Source: Planctomycetia bacterium
GTDB lineage: Bacteria > Planctomycetota > PLA2 > JAEUHO01
Direction: 5' to 3'
DNA length: 40,374 nucleotides
NCBI GenBank assembly: GCA_030618975.1
Contig: JAUXCH010000001.1
Coordinates: forward strand, 1 to 40,374
Under the pieces are notes generated by a model. The model ran no database searches. It was not told the DNA's origin and saw only the letters and a list, made by a program, of their open reading frames with translations. Positions 8,695-16,365 of the stretch are shown here, piece by piece (positions within the stretch are counted from its first letter, which is position 1; the number at the start of each line of letters is the position of its first letter). Both the position numbers and the translations under genes were made by a program.

Positions 8695-9600
8695 ATGGCG
8701 AAGAAACCCCTCTTCCCCCGGCGCCAGGCACGCACACCCTCGGGGCAGGAGAGGACTTTGGGCTGGATCCTGGTCGTCCTGCTCGCTCTCGTCGTCGGGA
8801 TCTTCGCGTGGACGGGCACGCTGGCCGGTCCGCCCGGCCTGCCCGAGTCGGTCGCCGCCTCGACCGCCACGCTGCCCGTCGTCTCGCCTGCGGGCTGGCC
8901 TCGCGGCGCCATTGAGTCGTACGACGAGACGACGCTCTACGAGAAGATCAACGGCAAGGCCGACGCCTACGTCGTCTACCGTTTCGACGTCCTCGAGTTC
9001 GCGGGATACACGGACCCCACGCGTGACGACGTGTTCGTCGACGTCTACCTCTACGGCTTCGAGACGTCGCTCGACGCGTTCGGCGTGTATCGATCGCAAC
9101 GCCCCGGCGCCGAGCCTCCTCCGGCCGAGGGCGGCGAGCTCGACACGTCCGGCACCGCCCTCTTCGGCTGGAAGGGGCCGCGCTACCTCGAGGTGGTCGC
9201 GTCGGGACCCGAGGCGGCGGCGGAGGCCCGTGCGCTCGCCGACCGGATCCGCGGGGCCCTCGCGGACACGGACGCCGTCGCGGTTCCGGCCGGCCTGCTC
9301 CGAGCCGACACGACGCAGGTCGGATTCGAGCGGTCCGGCGCCCTCGGCGTGGACGGTCTCTCCGACGCGTACGTCGCGACCTACGCCGACGGCGCGAAGG
9401 CGGTCATCGCGGCGACTCCGTCGGCCGCAGCCGCCACGAAGATCGTCGAGAGGGCACGGGAGGCCTTCCTCTTCCTCGGCGCCCCGGCCGTGTTCGAGAC
9501 CTCGGGCCCCGGTGTGCTCGGCGTCGTCGACGCGCCGTCGCCCGCCCGGGCCCGGGAGCTGCTGGAGGCGCTCCGCGCTGACCTGGAGGACGGTCGATGA
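8695..9600 (+). CDS. DUF6599-like membrane-anchored protein
   Basis: A 301-residue protein with one N-terminal transmembrane helix (about 23-43) and an extracytoplasmic domain. Its opening TLYEKINGKADAY and the later FGVY match the 'LYexING.A..Y' pattern I associate with DUF6599; the function of that family is unknown. GGAG 5 nt upstream favours the ATG at 8695 over that at 8656. Its TGA overlaps the ATG of the DUF362 gene as ATGA, so the two are translated together. The operon context suggests a partner of an electron-transfer chain at the membrane. Confidence 0.75.
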   Translation: MAKKPLFPRRQARTPSGQERTLGWILVVLLALVVGIFAWTGTLAGPPGLPESVAASTATLPVVSPAGWPRGAIESYDETTLYEKINGKADAYVVYRFDVLEFAGYTDPTRDDVFVDVYLYGFETSLDAFGVYRSQRPGAEPPPAEGGELDTSGTALFGWKGPRYLEVVASGPEAAAEARALADRIRGALADTDAVAVPAGLLRADTTQVGFERSGALGVDGLSDAYVATYADGAKAVIAATPSAAAATKIVERAREAFLFLGAPAVFETSGPGVLGVVDAPSPARARELLEALRADLEDGR

Positions 9601-10568
9601 GCGCACCCACCCGGATCTCCAGGCGCGAGATGCTCGAGCGCACGGCCGCGGCGGGCCTCGTGTCCGCGTGGGTCGTCGGGGCGGCGGCGTGGTTCGGGAG
9701 CCGCCCGAACTGGCCCTACCCGGTGGAGAAGGTCGCGCTGCCCTCCTTCGCGGCCGGCGGCGAGGGGCCGGCGCTGGTCATCGCCAAGGGCGCGGACCCC
9801 GGCGCGCTCACGCGGGCCGCGCTCGAGGAGCTCGGCGGCATGTCGCGCTTCGTGACCGCGGGCGACGTCGTGCTCGTCAAGCCCAACGTGGCCTTCGACC
9901 GTCCCGCCTGGCAGGGCGCGACGGCCAACCCCGAGGTCGTAGGCGCAGTCGTCGCGGCGTGCATCGACGCCGGCGCCGCCGAGGTCCTCGTCACCGACAA
10001 CCCGATCCACGCGCCGGAGGGGTGCTTTCGCAAGAGCGGCATCGGTCGTGCCGCTGAGAACGCGGGCGGCGCCGTGCTCCTGCCCCGCAAGGACGCCTTC
10101 GCCCCGGTCCTCCTCGCCGACACCCTCCTCGACGGCTGGCCCGTGTACGTGGCGCCGCTGCTGAGGGCCACGAAGGTGATCGGCATCGCCCCGGTCAAGG
10201 ACCACAACCTCGCGCTCGCCTCGCTGACCCTGAAGAACTGGTACGGGATGCTCGGCGGGCCGCGGAACCGATTGCACCAGAAGATGGACGAGACGATCGC
10301 GACGCTGGCCTCGCTCATCCGGCCGACGCTCTCGGTGCTCGACGGCTCGCGCATCATGTTCCGCAACGGCCCGACCGGCGGGTCCGTCGATGACCTGATC
10401 CGCGGCGACGTGCTCGCCATCGGCACCGACCCGGTCGCGCTCGACGCCTACGGAGCGACCCTGCTCGGCCTCGGCGTCGAGGACCTCCCCTACCTGGGCA
10501 TGGCCCAGGAGGCCGGCGCGGGAACGCACGACTTCGAGTCCCTCCGGCCGCGGAGGATCACCGGATGA
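9597..10568 (+). CDS. DUF362 protein with Tat signal
   Basis: A 323-residue DUF362-family protein. Residues 1-30 form a twin-arginine signal (ISRREML), probably kept as an anchor. Family features include VLVKPNVAFD, the VTDNP block after a run of Ala/Gly, and IAPVKDHNLA with a Lys-Asn-W following. DUF362 proteins often come with or contain ferredoxin domains; this one lacks its own [4Fe-4S] motifs, and the cluster-rich partner is the next gene. Start and stop are set by the ATGA overlap with DUF6599 and the close start of the polyferredoxin. Confidence 0.88.
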   Translation: MSAPTRISRREMLERTAAAGLVSAWVVGAAAWFGSRPNWPYPVEKVALPSFAAGGEGPALVIAKGADPGALTRAALEELGGMSRFVTAGDVVLVKPNVAFDRPAWQGATANPEVVGAVVAACIDAGAAEVLVTDNPIHAPEGCFRKSGIGRAAENAGGAVLLPRKDAFAPVLLADTLLDGWPVYVAPLLRATKVIGIAPVKDHNLALASLTLKNWYGMLGGPRNRLHQKMDETIATLASLIRPTLSVLDGSRIMFRNGPTGGSVDDLIRGDVLAIGTDPVALDAYGATLLGLGVEDLPYLGMAQEAGAGTHDFESLRPRRITG

Positions 10569-10578
10569 GGCTCATGGA

Positions 10579-12096
10579 ATGAGGATCGCCAACGTCCGGA
10601 TCCTGGTCCAGGTCGTCTTCGTCCTGCTCTTCGTGGCGTGCCTCTACCTCATGGCCGCGCCGCGGATCCAGGGCTACGTCGTCTCCGTCTTCCTCGAGGC
10701 CGATCCGCTCGTCAGCCTCACCACGATGCTCTCGACGGGGCACCTCTACCACGTCGGACCGTCCGGTCTCTGGCTGGGCATCGGGATCCTGGTGGGGACC
10801 GTCCTCCTGGGACGCGCCTTCTGCGGCTGGGTGTGCCCGTTCGGCACGCTGCACCACCTCATGCACTGGCTCGGCTTCCCCCGGCCGGCGAAGAACCGCC
10901 TCGCGGGCAACCGGTACCGGAAGGTCTACGCGCTCAAGTACTGGATCCTCGGGCTGATGGTCGGCATGGCCGTCCTGGGCACGCTCCAGATCGGCCTCCT
11001 CGACCCGATCGCATTGCTCACCCGGTCCGTGACCGACGTCGTCTTCCCCGTCGTCGACGTGGGCCTCAGGGCGGCCGGCCTGGAGGGCATCCACCCCTCG
11101 GCCACCCCCGCGTTCTCGGGCGCCGTCCTGATCGGCGTGCTGTTCGCTGCGCTGCTGGCCCTGAACCTGGTGATCCCGCGCTTCTTCTGCCGCGTCCTCT
11201 GTCCGCTCGGCGCGCTGCTCGGCCTCTTCTCGCGCTTCGCCCTCTTCCGCATCCACCGCGACCCCGACTCCTGCACCGGCTGCAACCTCTGTTCGAAGGG
11301 TTGCGAGGGCGCCGCCGAACCCGAGGCCACCGTGCGCCTCAGCGAGTGCATGGTGTGCATGAACTGCGTCGAGGACTGCCCGCACGGCTCCATCACCTAC
11401 CGCTTCCTCCCGCCGCGCGAACGCGCGATCGCGGGCACGACGGTCGGCGGACGCCGGGCCATGGTGGCCGGTGTCTCGGGCCTCGCGCTCGCGGTGCTGC
11501 TCCGCCGCTCCGGCGGCAACCTGCAGGAGAGCAAGGAGCGCGGCTTCATCCGACCGCCCGGCTCCGTTCCCGAGGAGGACTTCCTCGCGCGCTGCATCAA
11601 GTGCGACGCGTGCTTGAACGTCTGCCCCACGAACGTCCTCCAGCCGGCGGGCCTGGAGGCGGGATTCGAGGGCCTGTGGACGCCCGTCCTCGACATGAAG
11701 AACGGGTACTGCGACGTCACGTGCACGCTCTGCGGCCGCGTATGTCCCACCGGCGCCATCCAGCGCCTCACCCCGGCGCAGCGCCAGGGCCTCGAACCGC
11801 GGCCCGACGGCGAGAGCGGCCCGATCATGATCGGGACCGCGAACCACGACCGCGGACGCTGCCTGCCCTGGGGCATGGACATCCAGTGCGTCGTCTGCGA
11901 GGAGGTCTGCCCCGTCAGCCCGAAGGCGATCTACTCGCGCACGGTGGAGGTCGTGACCCGCGACGGGCAGACGAAGCGCCTGAAGCAGCCCTACGTCGAC
12001 GCCACCAAGTGCGTCGGCTGCGGCATCTGCGAGCACGAGTGCCCGCTGCGCGGCCCGGCGGCCGTCCGCGTCGGCTCGCTCATCCCGACGATCTAG
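10579..12096 (+). CDS. Membrane polyferredoxin (NapH/CcoG-like with extra 4Fe-4S domains)
   Basis: A 505-residue integral membrane iron-sulfur protein. The N-terminal third has about four helices and the paired motifs CGWVCPFG (near 83) and CRVLCPLG (near 206) of NapH/RdxA-type proteins. Then come two clusters (CTGCNLCSKGC and CMVCMNCVEDC), a further hydrophobic/Arg segment resembling a Tat signal (GGRRAMVAG), and C-terminal ferredoxin motifs CIKCDACLNVC, CTLCGRVC, CVVCEEVC and CVGCGICEHEC. It looks like a fusion of a NapH-type membrane part with a NapG-type ferredoxin. Such proteins pass electrons between quinol and periplasmic partners. GAGG lies about 8 nt before the ATG. A tiny ATG-AGG-CTC-ATG-GAA-TGA frame sits just before. 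Last gene of the DUF6599-DUF362 operon. Confidence 0.9.
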   Translation: MRIANVRILVQVVFVLLFVACLYLMAAPRIQGYVVSVFLEADPLVSLTTMLSTGHLYHVGPSGLWLGIGILVGTVLLGRAFCGWVCPFGTLHHLMHWLGFPRPAKNRLAGNRYRKVYALKYWILGLMVGMAVLGTLQIGLLDPIALLTRSVTDVVFPVVDVGLRAAGLEGIHPSATPAFSGAVLIGVLFAALLALNLVIPRFFCRVLCPLGALLGLFSRFALFRIHRDPDSCTGCNLCSKGCEGAAEPEATVRLSECMVCMNCVEDCPHGSITYRFLPPRERAIAGTTVGGRRAMVAGVSGLALAVLLRRSGGNLQESKERGFIRPPGSVPEEDFLARCIKCDACLNVCPTNVLQPAGLEAGFEGLWTPVLDMKNGYCDVTCTLCGRVCPTGAIQRLTPAQRQGLEPRPDGESGPIMIGTANHDRGRCLPWGMDIQCVVCEEVCPVSPKAIYSRTVEVVTRDGQTKRLKQPYVDATKCVGCGICEHECPLRGPAAVRVGSLIPTI

Positions 12097-12099
12097 CCG

Positions 12100-12528
12100 C
12101 TACGGGCCCGCCGCGACGTCGAACCCCTCTCGCCGCGCAGCGTCGGCCAGTTGCCGATCGAGGCAGACGAAGCCCTGTCCCCGCGGGTGGTCGTCGCAGG
12201 CGATGAGGGCGGCGGCCAGCTGCAGCGCGTCCCCCGTCGACAGCGAGTGGACGTAGAGCAGACGGCGAGCGCGGGCACGGACGTCCTCGACGGGCTGGAT
12301 CTCGTCCCAGTGGCGTGCAAGCACGTCCAGCCGCTCGAGGGCCACCGTCGCGTGGGACGCGTCGATGACGCCTTCGCGCTCCCGCCGGCGCACGGCCAGG
12401 ACACACTCGAGCGTCGTTCCCCACCACACCAGGAGGTGCGGGTCCTCCTCGTAGGCCGCCCCGACCGAGGTCGATGCCGCCTCGCGCAGCACGAGGGGCA
12501 CGACGGCGGAGGCGTCCCAGAACCTCAC
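12100..12528 (-). CDS. PIN-domain toxin (VapC family)
   Basis: A 142-residue PIN-domain protein with the four acidic residues in place: D5 (WDAS), E41 (TTLECV), D100 (STGDALQL) and D124 (VCLDRQL). VapC toxins are Mg-dependent ribonucleases that cut tRNA or rRNA. The start is GTG (12526-12528) overlapping the antitoxin TGA as GTGA, the usual coupled layout. It converges with the polyferredoxin gene with only 3 bp between stop codons. Confidence 0.9.
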   Translation of the reverse strand: MRFWDASAVVPLVLREAASTSVGAAYEEDPHLLVWWGTTLECVLAVRRREREGVIDASHATVALERLDVLARHWDEIQPVEDVRARARRLLYVHSLSTGDALQLAAALIACDDHPRGQGFVCLDRQLADAARREGFDVAAGP

Positions 12529-12827
12529 ACCCGCTCCCCGTCGCGCTCGTCGAGGAGCGCGCGGAGCAGGCTCGGATCACGCTTCGGCCGCGGAGGAGGG
12601 AGCGGCAGGACGGCGGCCCGCGACGCCTCGCGACCGCGCCGCACCACGCCGGACCGGACGAGGTGGTCGAGCGAGGCGGTCTCCGGGGTTTCGGCGAAGT
12701 CCCGCACGGGTTCGAGCCGCGCCACCGGTCGGCCCCGATGGGTGATGAGTATCGTCTCGCCCTGCCGGACGACGGCGATCAGCCGGCTCAGGTGGGCCTT
12801 GGCCTCGGTGACCGTACGGATCTTCAT
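12525..12827 (-). CDS. Phd/YefM-type antitoxin of the VapC module
   Basis: A 100-residue antitoxin. The N-terminal Phd/YefM fold is recognisable (VTEAKAHLSRLI, ILITHRGRPVARLEPV); the C-terminal half is basic and proline-rich and should bind the toxin. No Shine-Dalgarno sequence precedes the ATG at 12825-12827; a TAGACT box lies exactly 6 nt upstream, which suggests a leaderless transcript. A GTG two codons earlier is an alternative start. Antitoxins of this kind repress their own operon. Confidence 0.85.
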   Translation of the reverse strand: MKIRTVTEAKAHLSRLIAVVRQGETILITHRGRPVARLEPVRDFAETPETASLDHLVRSGVVRRGREASRAAVLPLPPPRPKRDPSLLRALLDERDGERV

Positions 12828-12833
12828 TCGCAC

Positions 12834-12866
12834 AGTCTAGTCCGACACAATAGACCATAGTAGTCC
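12834..12866 (-). promoter_or_regulatory. Probable promoter/operator of the minus-strand VapBC module
   Basis: On the minus strand TAGACT (12834-12839) is placed as a -10 box for transcription starting at the antitoxin ATG. Read on the plus strand, three similar hexamers TAG(T/A)CC begin at 12838, 12851 and 12861. They overlap the promoter and are markedly AT-richer than their surroundings, as expected for antitoxin-binding sites. The operator role is inference. Confidence 0.45.
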
Positions 12867-13161
12867 ATACTGGAGATCTCCTCTTCGCGTCCGACGATCT
12901 CACGGAGGGGCCATCCACTGCCCCCCCCGATCCCCTGGACCTGGATTCGTACCCGACTTGCGGAGCGGGGAGCCCGCAGGTCGGCGACCGGGTCCGACGA
13001 ACGACGGAGCGACCGCGCCGGAGTCGTGGCCCCCGCGGCGCTGTCGAAGCGGACGGAGCTACGGAATCCCGCCGTCGACGTAGGGGGCAGCGGTTGCGGG
13101 ACCTCCAGGGCATGGGCCCGTGGAAGCGCAACCCAGCGACCGATCCGCCGTGGTGATTTCG
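12867..13161. other. Spacer between the two toxin-antitoxin modules
   Basis: No gene, repeat or hairpin that I can support. Open frames here are short, and their translations (arginine/serine-rich) look like chance. Confidence 0.5.
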
Positions 13162-13186
13162 ATCCAGAACACTGTAAGATCTGGAT
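13162..13186 (+). promoter_or_regulatory. Operator-like inverted repeat abutting the antitoxin start
   Basis: ATCCAGA (13162-13168) and TCTGGAT (13180-13186) form a perfect 7-bp inverted repeat whose right arm ends at the base before the ATG. Between them lies TAAGAT (13175-13180), a -10-like box 6 nt before the ATG, and there is no Shine-Dalgarno sequence. This is consistent with a leaderless promoter covered by its own antitoxin; a good -35 box is not visible. Confidence 0.5.
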
Positions 13187-13459
13187 ATGTCGGAAATACA
13201 TGTTTCCAGCACTGAACTCGTTCGATCCATCGGGGACATCCTCGGCCGACTGCGCTATCGCGGCGACTCGTTCATCGTGGAGAAGAACGGCAAGCCCATC
13301 GCAATCCTCTCACCCTACGCCGGCCCCGCACACAGGACCCTGAAGGACGTTCTCGGCGCCTGGTTGGATGCCGGCGAGCGCGACGAGGATTTCGCCGACC
13401 TCCTCGACGAGATCGGTCTCAGTGATGCGCCCCTGGGGGATCCATGGGGATTGCAGTAG
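13187..13459 (+). CDS. Phd/YefM-type antitoxin
   Basis: A 90-residue antitoxin with the Phd/YefM N-terminal pattern (SSTELVRSIGDILGRLRY, FIVEKNGKPIAILSP) and an acidic C-terminal toxin-binding tail (DEDFADLLDEIG). The reading frame runs 16 bp into the downstream PIN gene, giving coupled expression. The start coincides with the end of an inverted repeat that probably acts as its operator. Confidence 0.88.
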   Translation: MSEIHVSSTELVRSIGDILGRLRYRGDSFIVEKNGKPIAILSPYAGPAHRTLKDVLGAWLDAGERDEDFADLLDEIGLSDAPLGDPWGLQ

Positions 13460-13857
13460 ACACAAGCGCCCTGGTGGCAGTCGAACGGCGCGGGGTCTCG
13501 CTCCTCGCCACGCTTTCCGTAGAGACGGACGACGTGTGGATCCCGGCTCTGGTGCTGGCCGAGTTGTGGATCGGAGTCGAACTTGCCGACTCGGCTTCCC
13601 GGCGGGTCGCCCGGATTCGCAAGATTCACGCGCTTCTCGATGGGGCCGTCGTGCTGTCGTTCGACGAACGGGTCGCTCCGACGTACGCGAGGCTCTACGC
13701 TGCTCTGCGGAGGGCGGGCACTCCCATTCCGTCGAATGATCTGGCCATCGGGTCGCTTGCGGTTCACTTCGGTCACGAGCTTCTCGTCGGGCCGCAGGAC
13801 GAAGTTCACTTCCGGAGGATTCCGGGCCTCGAGGTTCGCGTGCTCCCGGAGAGGTAG
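13444..13857 (+). CDS. PIN-domain toxin (VapC family)
   Basis: A 137-residue PIN-domain ribonuclease toxin with D6 (AVDTSAL), E40 (VLAELWIG), D99 (IPSNDLAIG) and a C-terminal acidic pair D119/E120 before FRRIPGL. All expected catalytic positions are filled, so it is probably active. It overlaps its antitoxin gene by 16 bp. GGGGGA lies just before the ATG. It is only distantly similar to the toxin at 12100. Confidence 0.9.
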   Translation: MGIAVDTSALVAVERRGVSLLATLSVETDDVWIPALVLAELWIGVELADSASRRVARIRKIHALLDGAVVLSFDERVAPTYARLYAALRRAGTPIPSNDLAIGSLAVHFGHELLVGPQDEVHFRRIPGLEVRVLPER

Positions 13858-13909
13858 TCCTCGGGAGTCGGCACGCATTCTGCCCCCGGCCCCCGGACTC
13901 GGGCCCTGC

Positions 13910-14507
13910 CTGCGCACGTGCCCCTTGCACGGACGACCACAGAGCCTCCCAGGCCTTCCTCTCCAGGACCGGGAGCTTCGCGAGCTCGGCGTCGCTTGGC
14001 ACGCCCACCATGTCCGGCTCGTTCACCCAGCCCTTCGGCATCTGTGCGAGCCGCGGCGCGGATTATGTCTCGAGCTTCCACGCGAGGTCTGCCCGCAGCC
14101 CGTCGAGCGCCTGCCGGCGCCACGCGGCGCGATCGACGGTGTCAAGGTCTGCAACGTCCTCGGCGCGTCCCGTGCCAACGAGCGCCGCGCAGCACGTTCC
14201 CCCGGTTGTGGTGGGCTCCGAAGTCCTTCGGATCGAGCCGTACGGCGTCCAGGCGGGCCAGAATCGCATCCTCGTACCTCGTACCTCCCAGCGCGTTGAG
14301 CGAGACGCCGCACGCTGTGCGTGTTCGCGTGCGCGGGCTCCAGCTGGATCGCACGCCAGGACCCGCGACGACGGCCTCCTCGAACCGCTCGAGGGCGTAC
14401 AGCGTCCTCGCCAGGTACCGGTGCGCGACCGCCTGCTTCGCGTCGCATCGGGTGGATTCGCGAAACGACTCGACGGCTTCGGCCAGGTGCCCAGCCTTCG
14501 CGAGGTC
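13910..14507 (-). pseudogene. Broken C-terminal TPR region of a Planctomycetota-type Ser/Thr kinase or TPR protein
   Basis: TPR-like homology can be followed on the minus strand only by switching frame. LAEAVESFRE...RFEEAVVA is in one frame, AIQLEPAHANTH in a second, then RYEDAILARLDAVRLDPKDF back in the first, and ALDGLRADLAWKLET in the third. That last frame meets an in-frame TAA (14063-14065) and then resumes with ELAKLPVLERKAWEALWSSV, the kind of C-terminal tail found after TPRs in planctomycete Ser/Thr kinases. So there are at least three frameshifts and one nonsense codon, and no kinase domain upstream. The gene is dead and truncated. Confidence 0.7.
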
Positions 14508-14829
14508 CGGCGAGGTTGAAGCGGCCCGTGCGGGTCTTCCTACGCACAGTCCAGCTTGACCTGACAGACCAGACTCGTCTGTTTGTTCCCCCGCCTCCGG
14601 ACGACGCGATCGCGGTGGGGGCCACGTGCCTCTCCTCGGTGCCCAAAGCAGCCGCCAGCCGGATGCTGGATACCAGGGTTCCATGAGAACGCAGGATCCG
14701 AGCAAAAACGGCGACCGGTCGCCGCCCGGCAAAAGGCTTGAAATCGGGGGGGAAGGTGCTCGATACGGGTTCGCCGGGGGTTCGCCGCTGGTTACTTCGT
14801 TTCGATTCCAGCTCCGTTCGGATGGAGAC

Positions 14830-14928
14830 CCCCGGTCAATCGACCTGCGCGAGGTGGCGATCGAGACCCGCGACGGGCAGGCGGGGCGCCCGAACCAGCC
14901 CTGCGTCGACGCCGCGAAGTGGCCTCGG
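14830..14928 (+). pseudogene. Fragment homologous to the polyferredoxin C-terminal region
   Basis: Thirty-three codons align without gaps to codons of the polyferredoxin gene at about 11929-12027. They share the DNA word ACCCGCGACGGGCAG and the peptide TRDGQ followed by QP.VDA.K. The last 60 bases match at about 51 positions. The cluster-binding cysteines that follow in the intact gene are gone. It lies upstream of, and in frame with, the metallo-hydrolase start but before its ribosome-binding site, so it is probably not translated. Confidence 0.55.
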
Positions 14929-14964
14929 CTTGATCGTCATGGGGATCCAGCGGAGGATCCGGTC

Positions 14965-15996
14965 ATGGCGCGATTCCCGGTCCTGGTGTTCGGTCTGCTC
15001 CTCCTGCCGTGCGCTCCGGCCGCGGCCGAACCGGCGCCCCTCCCCGCGCCGATCGTCGACGCGCAAGACCTCTCCGTCCACGTCGTCGAGACGACCTGCA
15101 ACTCGTACCTCATCACCTGCAAGCGGACCGGGAACTACGTCCTCGTGGATCCCGGTCCCGGCCTGGACGCCGCGCTGGCCGCGCAGAAGGCGAGGGGGCG
15201 CGTCCTCCAGGCCATCTGGATCACGCACGAGCACTCGGACCACCTGAGCGGGCTCGGCGCCCTCGTTCCGCGCCTCGGCGTCCCCGTCTTCGCGCACGGC
15301 CTCGCGCGCGACGCCATCGCGAAGAGGCTCGACCGGTGGAAGGCACGCCGACGAACCCGGCCCGCCCCCCCACCGCCGGCGCTCCCGGTCCGCGCAGTCG
15401 CAGACGGCTCCGTCCTCCAAGTGGGCAAGACGCGTTGGAAGGTGCTCCATCTCCCCGGCCACGCGCCCGGCTCCGTCGGCTTCCTCCTGGAGGGCCGCGT
15501 CCTCGTCGCGGGCGACGTCCTCTTCAAGGGCTCCGTCGGACGGACGGACTTCGCGAGCGGGGATCCCAAAGCCTTCGCGACGGCGCTCGGCACGAAGCTC
15601 TGGCCCCTGCCGGACGCCGTCGTCGTGCTCCCCGGGCACGGCCCACACACCACGATCGGCGCCGAGAAGAGGACGAACCGGCTCTTCCAGGACTTCGCGA
15701 GGAGGGGCCGCGGCGAGGCCACGATCGCGCGTCCGTGGATGGGCGTCCGGCTCGATCCCACCACCACGGGGCGGGGCCTCCGGCTCCTCGAGGTCGTGGC
15801 GAACTCGCCCGCGGCCGCCGCCGGACTCGCGGCGGGCGACGTGATCACGACCTTCGACGGCGTGCGCATGCAGACGCCCCAGGATCTCCTCGGCGTCCTC
15901 CAGAAGCACGCGGTCTCGGACACGGTCGCGCTGACCTTCGCGCGAGGCACGACGACGAAGAAGACCACCCTCACCTTCCGCGCCAGGACTCCCTAG
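14965..15996 (+). CDS. Exported metallo-beta-lactamase-fold hydrolase with PDZ domain
   Basis: A 343-residue protein: signal peptide (1-21), a metallo-beta-lactamase fold with HEHSDH (88-93), later His in LPGHAPGS, Asp in VAGDVLF and His in LPGHGP, then a C-terminal PDZ domain (about 255-340; WMGVRL, VVANSPAAAAGLAAGDVI). The layout resembles glyoxalase-II-like hydrolases. The PDZ part suggests binding of exposed peptide ends or a role at the envelope, but the substrate is unknown. GGAGGA 7 nt before the ATG at 14965 decides the start; the open frame extends far upstream through debris. Confidence 0.88.
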   Translation: MARFPVLVFGLLLLPCAPAAAEPAPLPAPIVDAQDLSVHVVETTCNSYLITCKRTGNYVLVDPGPGLDAALAAQKARGRVLQAIWITHEHSDHLSGLGALVPRLGVPVFAHGLARDAIAKRLDRWKARRRTRPAPPPPALPVRAVADGSVLQVGKTRWKVLHLPGHAPGSVGFLLEGRVLVAGDVLFKGSVGRTDFASGDPKAFATALGTKLWPLPDAVVVLPGHGPHTTIGAEKRTNRLFQDFARRGRGEATIARPWMGVRLDPTTTGRGLRLLEVVANSPAAAAGLAAGDVITTFDGVRMQTPQDLLGVLQKHAVSDTVALTFARGTTTKKTTLTFRARTP

Positions 15997-16072
15997 CAGG
16001 AGCGCGACCTGGGACACAGGGAGAGGGACCGTGCCGCTCCCGCCCACGGGACGCCTCTGCTGTCGTGAGCCC

Positions 16073-16341
16073 ATGGCGAGGATCGGGCGGTACGTGATCC
16101 GTGCAGTCGCGCACATCTGCGTCTGGGCGTACTACAGGCTGTTCGAGGTGCGGAATGCGGTGCGCATTCCGAAGCGCGGCCCGATCCTGATCGTCGCCAA
16201 CCACCCCAACGCGCTCGTGGATGCCGGCGTGGTCCTCTGTGCCGTCCCGCGTCCCGTCGCCTTCGTCGATCGTCGCCTCGGGACTGTTCGCGAGGATCTA
16301 CGCGGAGCGCGTGCGGTTCTGGTAGGTACGGCTCGCGGGTC
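16073..16341 (+). pseudogene. N-terminal remnant of a PlsC-type acyltransferase
   Basis: The frame begins with a hydrophobic helix (YVIRAVAHICVWAYYRLF) and reaches the acyltransferase motif I, NHPNALVD (HxxxxD), followed by PRPVAFV. At 16266-16268 the homology stops and the sequence jumps, out of frame, into a copy of a much later segment of such an enzyme (IVASGLFARIYAERV). In that copy a Trp codon has become TAG (16323-16325). Motif II and the FPEG motif III are missing. It cannot make an active enzyme. The missing portion resembles what begins at 19646. Confidence 0.75.
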
Positions 16342-16365
16342 TCGGACCGATCCGGAAGCCGCGCA
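16267..16365 (+). repeat. Direct repeat, left copy
   Basis: Aligns without gaps with 20454-20552 at 91 of 99 positions; the first 53 bases are identical. In the right copy the segment encodes part of the acyltransferase membrane region. In this copy it follows the torn N-terminal half and carries a nonsense codon. It marks a duplication or recombination boundary. Confidence 0.9.
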
